From NCBI GenBank assembly GCA_945896675.1, contig CAMDEM010000020.1, positions 1 through 37,227 on the forward strand: a DNA stretch of 37,227 nucleotides. The letters run 5' to 3'. The DNA comes from Cyanobium sp. NIES-981. GTDB taxonomy: Bacteria > Cyanobacteriota > Cyanobacteriia > PCC-6307 > Cyanobiaceae. Within the stretch, counting starts at the first letter, position 1. Each line of letters begins with the position of its first letter. Below the pieces are notes generated by a model. That model was not told the DNA's origin. It did no database searches and saw only the letters and a list, made by a program, of their open reading frames with translations. Below, piece by piece: positions 18,992-27,988 of the stretch. Both the position numbers and the translations under genes were made by a program.

Positions 18992-19507
18992 CTAGCAGCC
19001 CAGGCTGGCCCGGGTGTTGACCCCCGTGGTGGGGTTGGTGCCCTCGGCGTCCCGGCAGAGGGAGCGCTGGTCGAGCCGATCAATCAGGGCATCGCTGAAG
19101 TCGGCATTGGTGACGGTGGCCCCAATGAAGCTGCTGCCTGAGGCGATGGAGCCGGCAAGCACCGCATTGGTGAAATCGGCACCGCTGAAATCCACCTTGT
19201 CCATCAACACATTGCTGAGGTCGGCCCCGGCGAAGTTGGCTTCTGGGAAGGCGGCCTGGGTGAAGATCGCGCCGTGCAGGTCGGAGCCGCTGAAATCGGC
19301 ATGGCGACCACTGGCGCCGGCAAAGGAGGTGGCGGCCAGGTCGCGGTTGCTGAAGTTCTGCTCGTTTTGGTTGGTGAGGGTGTAATCCACGCCTTCAAAG
19401 GCGAGGGCCGGGGCGATCCCCGCACCAAGACTGATGACCAGGCTGATGACCAGGCTGATCAGAAGGTGGATGACCTGGGCCATGGAGATCGCTCTCGGGG
19501 GGTTCAC
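18992..19507 (-). CDS. Secreted pentapeptide-repeat protein (probably thylakoid lumen)
   Basis: The 171-residue protein has a hydrophobic signal (VIHLLISLVISLVISLGAGI, ending PALA-FEG), then pentapeptide repeats of the A(D/N)(L/F)xx type (LAATSFAGASGRHADFSGSD, NFAGADLSNV, DFSGADFTNA, NADFSDALID). A C-terminal region has two Cys. Right-handed beta-helix lumenal proteins of this type occur in cyanobacteria and chloroplasts; function is unknown. The GTG start overlaps the folC stop (GTGA), suggesting coupling; ATG at 19483 is the alternative and gives a cleaner signal peptide. The LVIS repeat is encoded by a 12-bp duplication. Confidence 0.8.
   Translation of the reverse strand: MNPPRAISMAQVIHLLISLVISLVISLGAGIAPALAFEGVDYTLTNQNEQNFSNRDLAATSFAGASGRHADFSGSDLHGAIFTQAAFPEANFAGADLSNVLMDKVDFSGADFTNAVLAGSIASGSSFIGATVTNADFSDALIDRLDQRSLCRDAEGTNPTTGVNTRASLGC
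19431..19454. repeat. 12-bp tandem duplication in the signal-peptide coding region
   Basis: CTGATGACCAGG occurs twice head to tail (19431-19442 and 19443-19454) and a decayed third copy follows (CTGATCAGAAGG). The unit is four codons long, so the frame is kept; it lengthens the hydrophobic core of the signal peptide. Confidence 0.85.
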
Positions 19508-20760
19508 TCTCTCGCAACTGTGGCCAGCAGATGGCCAATCAGATACAGGGAACCCGCTACCAGCACCGGTGGGGCGGCTTGGCCGGCGGCGGTGGCTTGG
19601 ATTGCTGTAGTGGCCTCGCTGAGGCCCGCTTCAAGATCTGGGGCGCTTTGCAAGGCCTGGCTCCAGGTGGGGCAGGCGGCCTGCAGGGCTTCGGTGCTCC
19701 AGCTGGCATGGCCTGGCACGGGCACGATCCAGGCCCGATCGCCTGGGGCCAGCAGGATCTCCAGGATTTCGGGGCCCGCTTTGTTGGCGAGCATGCCCAG
19801 CACCCAATGGCGCCCGGCTTGGGCCGTGCCCTGGTTTGCCGAGCGGCGGTCCAGCTCCAAGCGCAGAACTTCTGCCGCCGGGGGGTTGTGGGCCCCATCG
19901 AGCAGGAGGTCATGGCCGCGCCAGGGGAGCTGTTGCAAGCGCCCCGGCCAGCGGGCTTGGGCGAAGCCGGTGCGAATGGCGCTGGCGCTGATGGCCCAGC
20001 CCCGCTCCGTGAGGGCGTGCAGCATGCCCAGGGCCACGGCCCCATTGCTGGCCTGGATGGCGCCCGGGATGCCCAGGACCCATGGGCCCAAATCCAGGGG
20101 TTCCACCCAGCGCAGCTCGGCGCCGCAGGCGGCGGCCCGCTCCTGGAGCACGGCAGCCACCTCCGGGCTTTGGGCCGCGCTCAGGGCGGTGCAGCCCGGT
20201 TGGAGCACCCCGGCTTTCTCGGCGGCAATGGCGGCTGCAGTGGGCCCGAGAAACTCGCTGTGATCAAGCCCGATCGAGCCAAAGCCGACCACGCCCCGAT
20301 CGGGATGGCAGGTGGTGGCATCGAGCCGGCCCCCCAGCCCCACTTCCAGCACCACCAAGGGGCAGCCCGCTTCTGCAAAGGCGCAAAAGGCGGCGGCCGT
20401 CACCAGCTCAAAGGGGGTGAGCTGGTGGCGCTGGCCCAGGCCCTGCAGCGCCAGGAGCTGGTGGCGCAGGGCCGCTTCGCTGATCGGACTATTGCCAACG
20501 CGGATTCGCTCGCACCAACTCACCAGATGGGGGGAGGTGTAGAGGCCGGCGTTGATGCCGGCGGCCAGCAGGCTGCTGTGCACAAGGGTGGCGATCGAGC
20601 CCTTGCCGTTGGTGCCCGCCACCTGAACGGCCGCGAATTGGCGCTCGGGATGGCCCAGCTCGGCGAGGGCGGCCTGGAGCCGATCCAGGCCGAGGTCGAC
20701 CCCGCGGCGGCTGAACGGTTCGATCAGATCTGCAAAGGGATCTGTAAAGGGATCAGCCAA
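19504..20760 (-). CDS. folC: Folylpolyglutamate / dihydrofolate synthase
   Basis: FolC adds L-glutamate to dihydropteroate and/or folates with ATP. The 418-residue Mur-ligase-fold protein has the P-loop VAGTNGKGSIATLVHS (48-63), GLYTSPHLVSWCERIRV, VVLEVGLGGRLDATTCHPD, DHSEFLG and LLDGAHNPPAAEVLR, all FolC hallmarks. Its first codons overlap the argD stop by 8 nt. The N-terminus contains DPFTDPFADL, made by a 12-bp tandem repeat. Confidence 0.93.
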   Translation of the reverse strand: MADPFTDPFADLIEPFSRRGVDLGLDRLQAALAELGHPERQFAAVQVAGTNGKGSIATLVHSSLLAAGINAGLYTSPHLVSWCERIRVGNSPISEAALRHQLLALQGLGQRHQLTPFELVTAAAFCAFAEAGCPLVVLEVGLGGRLDATTCHPDRGVVGFGSIGLDHSEFLGPTAAAIAAEKAGVLQPGCTALSAAQSPEVAAVLQERAAACGAELRWVEPLDLGPWVLGIPGAIQASNGAVALGMLHALTERGWAISASAIRTGFAQARWPGRLQQLPWRGHDLLLDGAHNPPAAEVLRLELDRRSANQGTAQAGRHWVLGMLANKAGPEILEILLAPGDRAWIVPVPGHASWSTEALQAACPTWSQALQSAPDLEAGLSEATTAIQATAAGQAAPPVLVAGSLYLIGHLLATVARE

Positions 20761-20762
20761 GG
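20727..20762. repeat. Three tandem 12-bp units at the argD/folC junction
   Basis: GATCTGCAAAGG, GATCTGTAAAGG and GATCAGCCAAGG follow head to tail. They span the overlap of the argD stop (20753-20755) and the folC start and encode the repeated DPF(T/A) at the FolC N-terminus. Confidence 0.8.
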
Positions 20763-21946
20763 CTGATCAAGGCCCGCTCTAACAGGGCCACCGCCTTGCG
20801 CAGGTGCCGCGGCTGGATCACCAAGGGGGGCACAAAGCGCACCACCTGGGGGCCGGCGGGCACCACCAGCAACCCCTGGGCCATGGCCGCCTTCACCAGT
20901 TCGATGGCGGCGGGGGCTTCGGGCCGCAGCACCAAGCCCTGCAGCAGCCCCCAGCCCCGCACCCCTTCCAGCTGGCCGGGGTGGCGGCTCACCAGCTCGC
21001 TGAGGAGCTTTTGCAGCAGAATGCCCATCGCGTCGACGTGGGCGGGCAGTTGGCGGCGGCTGATCTCTTCGGCCACGGTGAGGGCGGCGCGGCAGGCCAG
21101 GGGGTTGCCGCCGAAGGTGCTGGCGTGCTCCCCAGGTTGGAAGTGATCCACCGCGGATGTCACGGCGAGGGCGCCAATGGGGAAGCCCCCCCCCAACCCC
21201 TTGGCCAGGGTGATGGCATCGGGCTCGACCCCCAGCTTTTGATAGCCCCACAGGCAGCCGCTGCGGCCCACGCCCACTTGCACCTCATCGAAGATCAACA
21301 GGATGTTCTTTTGGCTGCAAAGCTCCCGCACCCGCTGGAAGAAGGCGGGGTTGCCGGGGTGGACGCCCCCTTCCCCTTGGAGGGGTTCGAGCATCACGGC
21401 CGCCACCCTGGGACCGGCCGCTTCACAGCTGGTGAGCAGGGCCTCGAAGGCGGCGATGTCGTTGTAGGGGAAGTACTGGAATCCCTGCACCATGGGCTCA
21501 AAGCCCTGGTGGTATTTGGGTTGGCCGGTCGCCGTGACGGCGGCGAGGGTGCGTCCGTGGAAGCTGGCCTGGGCGGTGAGAATGATGGGCGTCTCAGCGC
21601 TGGTGCTGCCGATGCCCCGGGCGATGCGGCCATGCTTGCGGGCCAATTTGATCGCCGCTTCGTTGGCTTCGGCGCCGGAATTGCAGAAAAACACCGCGTC
21701 GGTGCAGCTGTTGGCCGTGATCCAGGCGGCGAGTTGCTCCTGCTCAGGGATCCGATAGAGGTTCGAGACGTGCTGGAGCTTGCCCAGCTGGCGGCCCAGT
21801 TGGCGGCGCATCACGCCGCTGCTGTGGCCCAGGGTGCAGACGGCGATGCCGGCGACGCAGTCGAGGTAGCGCTTGCCGTTTTGATCCCACACCCACACGC
21901 CCCGGCCCCGAACCAGTTCGAGGGGGAAGCGCCCGTAGGTGTTCAT
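20753..21946 (-). CDS. argD: Acetylornithine aminotransferase
   Basis: ArgD is the PLP enzyme of arginine synthesis that converts N-acetylglutamate semialdehyde to N-acetylornithine. It has 397 residues from ATG 21944-21946 (MNTYGRFPLELVRGRGVWVW). FFCNSGAEANEAAIKLARKH binds the phosphate. LIFDEVQVGVGRSG holds Asp220, which contacts the pyridine nitrogen, and ITLAKGLGGGFPIGA holds the PLP lysine Lys249. The frame is open upstream through the tRNA-Leu gene; that part is not coding. The tRNA-Leu(CAA) sits 41 bp upstream in the same direction, so a shared transcript is likely. Confidence 0.94.
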   Translation of the reverse strand: MNTYGRFPLELVRGRGVWVWDQNGKRYLDCVAGIAVCTLGHSSGVMRRQLGRQLGKLQHVSNLYRIPEQEQLAAWITANSCTDAVFFCNSGAEANEAAIKLARKHGRIARGIGSTSAETPIILTAQASFHGRTLAAVTATGQPKYHQGFEPMVQGFQYFPYNDIAAFEALLTSCEAAGPRVAAVMLEPLQGEGGVHPGNPAFFQRVRELCSQKNILLIFDEVQVGVGRSGCLWGYQKLGVEPDAITLAKGLGGGFPIGALAVTSAVDHFQPGEHASTFGGNPLACRAALTVAEEISRRQLPAHVDAMGILLQKLLSELVSRHPGQLEGVRGWGLLQGLVLRPEAPAAIELVKAAMAQGLLVVPAGPQVVRFVPPLVIQPRHLRKAVALLERALISLG

Positions 21947-21987
21947 CACCGCCGATTGGGCGGGGACCTCCCGGGATGGAGGCACGA

Positions 21988-22069
21988 TGGGAGCGGTGGG
22001 ACTCGAACCCACAAACCCGAAGGCGTTCGATTTTGAGTCGAATGCGTCTACCAATTCCGCCACGCTCCC
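21988..22069 (-). tRNA. tRNA-Leu (CAA)
   Basis: The acceptor GGGAGCG pairs with CGCTCCC, discriminator A. The anticodon stem TTCGA/TCGAA carries loop CTCAAAA, anticodon CAA. A long variable arm is present, as expected for leucine, and the T arm is GTGGGTTCGAGTCCCAC. It sits between murA and argD, both also leftward. Confidence 0.95.
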
Positions 22070-22081
22070 CCGCCTGGGAGC

Positions 22082-23407
22082 TTACGCCGCGACGTTCACC
22101 AGGGCTGGATTGGCGCTCACCCGTTCGATGCAGGCGCCGACGGAATTGAGTTTGTCTTCCAGGCCGGCGTAGCCGCGGTCGAGGTATTCGAGGCCCCGCA
22201 CCGTGGTAATGCCTTCGGCTGCTAACCCCGCTAGCACCATGGCGGCGGAGGCGCGCAGGTCGGTGCCCTGCACGGGGGCACCACTGAGCTGGGGCACGCC
22301 CTCCACAAAGGCCGTGTTGCCCTGCATGCGGATGGCGGCACCCATGCGCTGCAGTTCCGCCACGTGCTGCAGACGGTTTTCAAAGATGTTTTCGGTGATC
22401 ACGCTGGTGCCCTGGGCGGTGGCCAGCAGGCTCATGAAGGGGGCTTGCAGGTCGGTGGGGAAGCCAGGGAAGGGCTGGGTTCTGAGGTCGACAGCCGTGA
22501 TCCGATCGGCCTTCACGGTGAGGCCAATGCCGTCGTGCTGAATCGTGCAGCCGGCCTCCTCGAGTTTGGTGATCACGGCCCCGAGATGCTCGGGAATCAC
22601 CGGGGAGATGCGCAGGTGGGAGCGGGTGATGGCCGCGGCGAGCATGAAGGTGCCCGCTTCAATGCGATCCGGAATCACGGCGTAGTCGGCGCCGTGGAGC
22701 CGCTCCACCCCGGTGATGGTGATGGTGGGGGTGCCGGCACCCCGCACCCGGGCACCCATGGCCAGGAGCAGGCCGGCCAGGTCAACGACTTCCGGTTCCA
22801 GTGCTGCGTTTTCAATCACCGTCTCGCCGTCGGCGAGGGCGGCGGCCATCATCAAGGTTTCGGTGGCGCCCACGCTGGGGCAATCGAGATAGATGCGCCC
22901 ACCTGTGAGGCGGTGGCCCCGGCCTGGCACCACGGCGGTGACCACCCCGTGCTCAATGGTGACCTGGGCGCCGAGGGCTTTAAGGCCCTTGACGTGCTCG
23001 ACCACGGGACGGGTGCCGATCTGACAGCCGCCGGGCAGGGGCACCTTGGCCATGCCCATGCGCGCCAGGAGGGGTCCAATGCAGAAGAAACTGGCCCGCA
23101 GGCTGTTCACCAGCTCGTAGGGAGCGGTGGAATTGTTGATGTGATTGCCGTTGAGCTCAATGCCGTCGGCGGTGTGCTTCACCGTGCCGCCCAGGCTGCG
23201 CAGCATCTCGCCCATGGCGCTGATGTCGGTGAGAGGCGGCACATTGCGCAGCCGAATCGTGTCGCGGGTGAGCAGGCAGGCAGCCATCAGCACCAGGGCT
23301 GAATTCTTGGCGCCGCTGACGCGCAACTCGCCAGAAAGCTTGCGGCCGCCAGCAATTTCAAGCTGGGGATTGAGAATCGTTTGAGATTGGACAGCGGTCA
23401 AGATCAT
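22082..23407 (-). CDS. murA: UDP-N-acetylglucosamine 1-carboxyvinyltransferase
   Basis: MurA transfers enolpyruvate from PEP to UDP-GlcNAc, the first committed step of peptidoglycan synthesis. The 441 residues contain the substrate-binding SGAKNSAL (Lys34, Asn35) and the catalytic loop PGGCQIGTRPVVEHVKGL with Cys128 intact, so fosfomycin sensitivity would be expected. Also present are PDRIEAGTFMLAAAITRS and QPFPGFPTDLQAPFMSLLAT. It lies just upstream of tRNA-Leu(CAA) and argD and is divergent from tRNA-Leu(CAG). Confidence 0.96.
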   Translation of the reverse strand: MILTAVQSQTILNPQLEIAGGRKLSGELRVSGAKNSALVLMAACLLTRDTIRLRNVPPLTDISAMGEMLRSLGGTVKHTADGIELNGNHINNSTAPYELVNSLRASFFCIGPLLARMGMAKVPLPGGCQIGTRPVVEHVKGLKALGAQVTIEHGVVTAVVPGRGHRLTGGRIYLDCPSVGATETLMMAAALADGETVIENAALEPEVVDLAGLLLAMGARVRGAGTPTITITGVERLHGADYAVIPDRIEAGTFMLAAAITRSHLRISPVIPEHLGAVITKLEEAGCTIQHDGIGLTVKADRITAVDLRTQPFPGFPTDLQAPFMSLLATAQGTSVITENIFENRLQHVAELQRMGAAIRMQGNTAFVEGVPQLSGAPVQGTDLRASAAMVLAGLAAEGITTVRGLEYLDRGYAGLEDKLNSVGACIERVSANPALVNVAA

Positions 23408-23458
23408 GGACGGCTGTCCCCCCTCTTACGCAGGCATGTTTACAACAAAAGGTGAGAC

Positions 23459-23470
23459 CGTCTAGACGGC
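23459..23470. promoter_or_regulatory. Perfect 12-bp palindrome in the murA / tRNA-Leu divergent gap
   Basis: CCGTCTAGACGG is fully self-complementary and lies 52 bp upstream of murA, in the only non-coding gap between the two divergent units. It could be an operator; no regulator can be named from sequence. Confidence 0.35.
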
Positions 23471-23547
23471 CGCCACGGGAACTGGCTCGATCCGCTGCGT
23501 CGGGGGGTGATGGCGTATGTTTTTGCTGTCGCTGTCGCGACGGCCAC

Positions 23548-23631
23548 GCGGATGTGGCGGAATTGGTAGACGCGCTAGTTTCAGGTACTAGTGGCAGCAA
23601 TGTCGTGGGAGTTCAAGTCTCCCCATCCGCA
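23548..23631 (+). tRNA. tRNA-Leu (CAG)
   Basis: The acceptor GCGGATG pairs with CATCCGC, discriminator A. The anticodon stem CTAGT/ACTAG carries loop TTCAGGT, anticodon CAG. There is a long variable arm and a T arm with GTTCAAGTC. It ends 12 bp before the next start codon. Confidence 0.95.
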
Positions 23632-23643
23632 CTCTTTCCTTCA

Positions 23644-23892
23644 ATGATCGTCCTCAAGATCTCGAACGCTTCCGAGGTCATCGCCTCAAAAATGGGGAAG
23701 TTCCTGGAGAGCTTGACCCCCGATGGATTCGATGAGACCACCATCGAAGACGTTTTGCTCAAGAAGCTGATTGAAAACCTCCAAACCGAGGGCCTCAAGG
23801 GAGAGGTGGCTTCGGTGAAGGGCCTGGACATCCAGGGCAAGCACCTGGTGGTGCAAGACGGCATGCACGTGCGTCGTCACGACACCTTCTAG
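23644..23892 (+). CDS. Small conserved-looking hypothetical protein
   Basis: The 82-residue soluble protein begins MIVLKISNASEVIASKMGKF, then DETTIEDVLLKKLIENLQTE and GLDIQGKHLVVQDGMHVRRH. It is regularly amphipathic, with no Cys and no membrane segment. I do not recognise a named family; its compactness and normal codon use argue it is real. It starts 12 bp after tRNA-Leu(CAG), so it probably shares that transcript, and its stop is directly followed by the GTG of the methyltransferase gene. Confidence 0.75.
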   Translation: MIVLKISNASEVIASKMGKFLESLTPDGFDETTIEDVLLKKLIENLQTEGLKGEVASVKGLDIQGKHLVVQDGMHVRRHDTF

Positions 23893-24738
23893 GTGGCCTT
23901 GGATCGGCAGCCCCCCGCCGAGCTGATCACAAGCCGGCGCAACCCTTTGGTGAAGCGCCTGCGCGAGCTCCATGCCGCCAAGGGACGCCGGGAGCAGGGT
24001 TTGGTGCTGCTGGAGGGCACCCACCTGGTGCAGGAGGTGATCCGCCTGCAGCTCGTGCCGAGCGATCTGGCAGCCAGCGAATTGCTAGCCACCGAGGCTT
24101 GGCTTGGCAACCATGGGGATTTGGTGGCGGCCCTATCGCCAGCAGTCACGATCCAGCCAGTTGGGCAGGAGGTGCTGGAGGCGGTGGCCACCACGGCCCA
24201 TCCCGATGGGGTGGTGCTCACCCTGGCGGCGGCAGCTCTCCAGGCGCCACCGGATGGGCAGGAGTTCGTGCTGGTGCTCGATGGCCTCCAGGACCCCGGC
24301 AACCTGGGCACCTTGATGCGCACTGCCCTGGCGGCGGGGGTGGATGGCCTCTGGCTGGCGGAGGGGGCCGATCCCTTCCAGCCCAAGGTGCTGCGCGCCT
24401 CGGCGGGGGCGGCCCTGGCCCTACCCATTGAGCGTATGGACCGGTCTGCCCTGGTCCAACGGCTGATTACGGCTGCGGCCCGGGGCCTGCAGCTCGTGGC
24501 GGCGGTGCCGCCCCTGGCAGATCTCGATGGCGAACAGCCCCTGCCCTATTGGGAACTGGATTGGACCAAGCCCACGGCCTTGCTGCTGGGCCAGGAGGGC
24601 GCCGGCTTGGCCCCTGAGCTCCAGGCCCTAGCCAGCCATCGCATCACCATCCCCCACAGCGCGGCGGTGGAATCCTTGAATGTGGCGGTCTCGGCGGCGC
24701 CGCTGTTGTTGGAGCGCCTGCGTCAGCAGGCCCCCTGA
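23893..24738 (+). CDS. TrmH/SpoU-family RNA methyltransferase
   Basis: The 281-residue knotted (SPOUT) methyltransferase has an N-terminal substrate-binding domain (ITSRRNPLVKRLRELHAAKG, EGTHLVQEV). The three SpoU motifs follow: LDGLQDPGNLGTLMRTA, LLLGQEGAGL and IPHSAAVESLNVAVSAAPLL. Such enzymes methylate ribose 2'-OH in rRNA or tRNA; the exact site cannot be told. The GTG start is contiguous with the preceding stop codon. Confidence 0.9.
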   Translation: MALDRQPPAELITSRRNPLVKRLRELHAAKGRREQGLVLLEGTHLVQEVIRLQLVPSDLAASELLATEAWLGNHGDLVAALSPAVTIQPVGQEVLEAVATTAHPDGVVLTLAAAALQAPPDGQEFVLVLDGLQDPGNLGTLMRTALAAGVDGLWLAEGADPFQPKVLRASAGAALALPIERMDRSALVQRLITAAARGLQLVAAVPPLADLDGEQPLPYWELDWTKPTALLLGQEGAGLAPELQALASHRITIPHSAAVESLNVAVSAAPLLLERLRQQAP

Positions 24739-24776
24739 CGGGGGAGAATGCCTGGCATCAACCGCAGAGCAGCCCG

Positions 24777-26234
24777 GTGAGCCAAGGCACGTCGTCCAAT
24801 GGCAGCTTCGACTTCGATGTGATCGTGATCGGGGCCGGCTACGGCGGGTTCGACGCGGCCAAGCACGCCGCCGAGCACGGCCTCAAGGTGGCGATCGTGG
24901 AATCCCGCGACATGGGTGGCACCTGCGTGAACCGCGGCTGCGTGCCCTCCAAGGCCCTCTTGGCAGCCAGCGGCCGGGTGAGGGAATTGGCGGACGCCGA
25001 GCACCTGGCGGGCTTTGGCATCCACGCGGCGCCCGTGCGCTTTGAGCGCCAAAAAATTGCCGACCACGCCAACCAACTGGTGGCCACGATTCGCACCAAC
25101 CTCACCAAGGCCCTGGAGCGGGCCGGCGCCACGATCCTGCTGGGTAAGGGTCGCTTGGATGGAGCCCAGCGGGTAGCCGTGCGCGAGGCCAGTGGGGTGG
25201 AGCGGGTGTATGCCGCCCGGGACGTCATCATCGCCACGGGCTCCGATCCGTTTGTGCCCCCCGGCACCGAAACCGACGGCCGCACGGTGTTCACGAGCGA
25301 TGAGGCGGTGAGCTTGGAGTGGCTGCCCCGCTGGATTGCCATCATCGGCAGCGGCTATATCGGCCTGGAATTTGCCGATGTCTACACGGCCCTGGGCTGC
25401 GAGGTCACGATGGTGGAGGCCCTCGACAAGGTGATGCCCACCTTCGATCCCGACATCGCCAAGATCGCCGCGCGCCACTTGATTGATGGGCGCGATATTG
25501 ATGCCCGCTCCGGGGTGCTGGCCCGCAAGATCACCCCCGGTTGTCCGGTGAAAATTGAGCTGGCCGACATGAAAACCAAGGAGCTGGTGGAAATCCTGGA
25601 GGTGGATGCGGTGCTCGTGGCCACCGGCCGGGTGCCCGTGAGCAAAGACCTCAACCTGGCCTCCATGGGGGTGGAAACCAACCGGGGATTTATCCCCGTG
25701 GATGACCAGATGCGGGTGCTGGCGGGCGGGGAGCCCGTGGCGAATCTCTGGGCCGTGGGCGATGTGACCGGAAAAATGATGCTGGCCCACACCGCCGCCG
25801 CCCAGGGGGGCGTGGCCGTCGACAACATCCTGGGCCACCCCCGCTCCATCGATTACCGATCGATCCCCGCGGCCACCTTCACCCACCCCGAGATCAGCTC
25901 CGTGGGCCTCTCCGAGGCGGACGCCAAGGCCCTGGCGGCCCAGGACGGATTTGAACTGGGATCGGTGCGCAGCTACTTCAAGGCCAATTCCAAGGCCCTG
26001 GCCGAACTCGAGGGCGAAGGCCTGATGAAGTTGCTGTTCAACAAGGCCACCGGCGAAGTGCTCGGGGCCCACATCTATGGCCTGCATGCGGCGGATTTGA
26101 TCCAGGAGATCGCCAACGCCGTGGCCCGCCGTCAGAGTGTGAAACAGCTCGTGAACGAAGTGCACACCCATCCCACCTTGAGCGAGGTGGTGGAAGTGGC
26201 CTACAAGCAGGCTGTGCAGCAGGTGGCAGCTTGA
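24777..26234 (+). CDS. lpdA: Dihydrolipoyl dehydrogenase (E3)
   Basis: The FAD-dependent E3 subunit reoxidises lipoamide for pyruvate dehydrogenase and the glycine cleavage system. The 485 residues have [20 protein letters not shown] for FAD and the redox disulfide Cys50-Cys55 ([13 protein letters not shown]). [20 protein letters not shown] binds [13 protein letters not shown] contacts FAD, and the His-Glu dyad lies in [12 protein letters not shown] near the end. The start is GTG. trpC follows with a 4-nt overlap if its TTG is used, or 2 bp away from ATG 26237. Confidence 0.95.
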   Translation: MSQGTSSNGSFDFDVIVIGAGYGGFDAAKHAAEHGLKVAIVESRDMGGTCVNRGCVPSKALLAASGRVRELADAEHLAGFGIHAAPVRFERQKIADHANQLVATIRTNLTKALERAGATILLGKGRLDGAQRVAVREASGVERVYAARDVIIATGSDPFVPPGTETDGRTVFTSDEAVSLEWLPRWIAIIGSGYIGLEFADVYTALGCEVTMVEALDKVMPTFDPDIAKIAARHLIDGRDIDARSGVLARKITPGCPVKIELADMKTKELVEILEVDAVLVATGRVPVSKDLNLASMGVETNRGFIPVDDQMRVLAGGEPVANLWAVGDVTGKMMLAHTAAAQGGVAVDNILGHPRSIDYRSIPAATFTHPEISSVGLSEADAKALAAQDGFELGSVRSYFKANSKALAELEGEGLMKLLFNKATGEVLGAHIYGLHAADLIQEIANAVARRQSVKQLVNEVHTHPTLSEVVEVAYKQAVQQVAA

Positions 26235-26236
26235 CC

Positions 26237-27145
26237 ATGGAGATCCGCCGCCGGCCGCCCAACCCCAAGATCAAGGTGGCCTTCTTGGAATACGCCATCC
26301 CCCATGCGGAGGGTGAGCCGCGCCACATCCTTGAAAAGATTGTCTGGGAAAAGGACCGGGAAGTGGCCGTGGCCCGCGAACGGGTGCCGCTTCAGAAACT
26401 CAAGGAACAGGTGGCCGAATTGCCAGCCACCCGCGATTTTCGCGCTGCCCTGTTGGCCGCTTGCTGCAAGCCAGCGGTGATTGCCGAGGTCAAAAAAGCT
26501 AGCCCCAGCAAGGGGGTGATCCGGGAAGACTTCGACCCGATCGCCATTGCCAAGGGCTACGCGGCGGGGGGGGCGAGCTGTCTGTCGGTGCTCACCGATC
26601 GGACCTTTTTCCAGGGGGGCTTTGAGGTGCTGGTGGCCGTGCGCCAGGCGGTGGAGCTGCCCCTGCTCTGCAAGGACTTCATCCTCAGCCCCTACCAGCT
26701 TTACCAAGCCCGGGCGGCGGGAGCCGATGCGGCCCTGTTGATTGCGGCGATCCTCACCGACCAGGACCTGGCCTACCTGCTCAAGGTGGCCCGGGCCCTG
26801 GGCCTGACGGTGCTGGTGGAGGTGCACGACGCCGGGGAGTTGGAGCGGGTGCTGTCCCTGCCGGTGTGGAACGAACCCAACGGGGCGGCCCACACCTTGA
26901 TCGGCATCAACAACCGGGACCTTGCCACCTTCTACACCGATCTGGCCACCACCGAGCAGCTCACCGCCAGCTACGGCGAGCAGATCCGCGCCAAAGGAGC
27001 GCTACTGGTGAGCGAATCCGGGCTCTTTACCCGCGACGACCTGGACCGGGTGCAGAACGCCGGCGCCGATGCGGTGCTGGTGGGCGAAGCCCTGATGCGC
27101 CAGGCCGATGTGACGGCCGCCCTGGAGACGTTGATCAAGGGTTGA
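26237..27145 (+). CDS. trpC: Indole-3-glycerol phosphate synthase
   Basis: TrpC closes the indole ring from CdRP in tryptophan synthesis. The 302 residues have a cyanobacterial N-terminal extension, then the TIM barrel: [91 protein letters not shown] and AVLVGEALM. These cover the catalytic Lys and Glu residues. A TTG two codons upstream would overlap the lpdA stop (TTGA); I prefer the ATG. Confidence 0.95.
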   Translation: MEIRRRPPNPKIKVAFLEYAIPHAEGEPRHILEKIVWEKDREVAVARERVPLQKLKEQVAELPATRDFRAALLAACCKPAVIAEVKKASPSKGVIREDFDPIAIAKGYAAGGASCLSVLTDRTFFQGGFEVLVAVRQAVELPLLCKDFILSPYQLYQARAAGADAALLIAAILTDQDLAYLLKVARALGLTVLVEVHDAGELERVLSLPVWNEPNGAAHTLIGINNRDLATFYTDLATTEQLTASYGEQIRAKGALLVSESGLFTRDDLDRVQNAGADAVLVGEALMRQADVTAALETLIKG

Positions 27146-27174
27146 GCGACACCTGCCGCGCAATCAAGAAGCAC

Positions 27175-27201
27175 AAAAAAGCCCCCGCTTTGGGCGGGGG
27201 C
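27175..27201 (-). terminator. Rho-independent terminator of rpsD
   Basis: Read leftward, GCCCCCGC and GCGGGGGC pair (8 bp, 5-nt loop) and are followed by TTTTTT. It lies 37 bp after the rpsD stop. On the rightward strand the hairpin also lies 30 bp after trpC but lacks a T-run. Confidence 0.9.
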
Positions 27202-27237
27202 TTGGCAACCAACGGCGTTGGGGTTTGATCCTGACGA

Positions 27238-27846
27238 TCAGACCTTGCGGGAGTAAAACTCGACCACCAGTAGTTCGTTGATTTCCAGGGCGACCCACTC
27301 GCGCTCGCACTTGCTGATCACCTTGGCGGTGAGCTTGTTCTTGTCGAGTTCGAGGTGGGGTGGGATGTTTGCCAAACCTGGGAAGGCCAGGTTGCCTTCG
27401 GCGAGCAACTTGCTTTGCTTGCGCTCCCGAATGGCCACCACGTCGCCGGCCTTGCACTGGAAGCTGGCGATGTCCACGACGCGACTGTTCACGGTCACGT
27501 GGCCATGGTTCACCAGCTGGCGGGCACCGGGAACGGTGGGGCCAAAACCGAGGCGGAAGCAGACGTTGTCGAGCCTGTTTTCCAAAAGCTTGAGCAGGTT
27601 GGTTCCGGTGGAACCCTCCTGGGCACGGGCTTTCTTCACGTAGCGAACCAGCTGACGTTCGGAAATGCCGTAGTTAAAGCGAAGCTTCTGCTTTTCTTCG
27701 AGGCGGATGGCGTATTCGGAGCGCTTGCGACGGGCTTGGCCGTGCTGACCGGGGGGATAAGACCGCTTGGCGGACTTACGGGTGAGACCGGGAAGGTCTC
27801 CCAAGCGCCGCGTAATCCTCAGTCGAGGGCCGCGGTAGCGAGACAT
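27238..27846 (-). CDS. rpsD: 30S ribosomal protein S4
   Basis: S4 is the primary 16S rRNA-binding protein that nucleates the small subunit. It has 202 residues from ATG 27844-27846 ([20 protein letters not shown]). The S4 RNA-binding domain is seen as [20 protein letters not shown] then [13 protein letters not shown]. The end [11 protein letters not shown] is typical. The frame is open further upstream, into yidD's region, without support. Monocistronic, with a strong terminator. Confidence 0.97.
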   Translation of the reverse strand: MSRYRGPRLRITRRLGDLPGLTRKSAKRSYPPGQHGQARRKRSEYAIRLEEKQKLRFNYGISERQLVRYVKKARAQEGSTGTNLLKLLENRLDNVCFRLGFGPTVPGARQLVNHGHVTVNSRVVDIASFQCKAGDVVAIRERKQSKLLAEGNLAFPGLANIPPHLELDKNKLTAKVISKCEREWVALEINELLVVEFYSRKV

Positions 27847-27988
27847 GAAAAGGAATGCATGGGACGGAATGGGGCTGCCAAGGCAACCCATGGCGCTAGT
27901 GCATCGAGCATGCTGGGGAGATCCCCCGCAGGTCCGCGCCTTGCTGCGCCAACGGTCGATCCTATCGGTTGGCCCCCGGGCCCTCGGC

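Noticed and set aside
24723-26171. Long leftward ORF (482 codons) opposite lpdA
   Set aside because: It is the antisense of a clearly conserved gene. Its sequence is rich in His/Gly/Gln with no family pattern, typical of GC-rich shadow frames.
27175-27201. Bidirectional terminator serving trpC as well
   Set aside because: The hairpin has a T-run only in the leftward direction; for trpC there is no U-tract, so only the rpsD assignment is supported.
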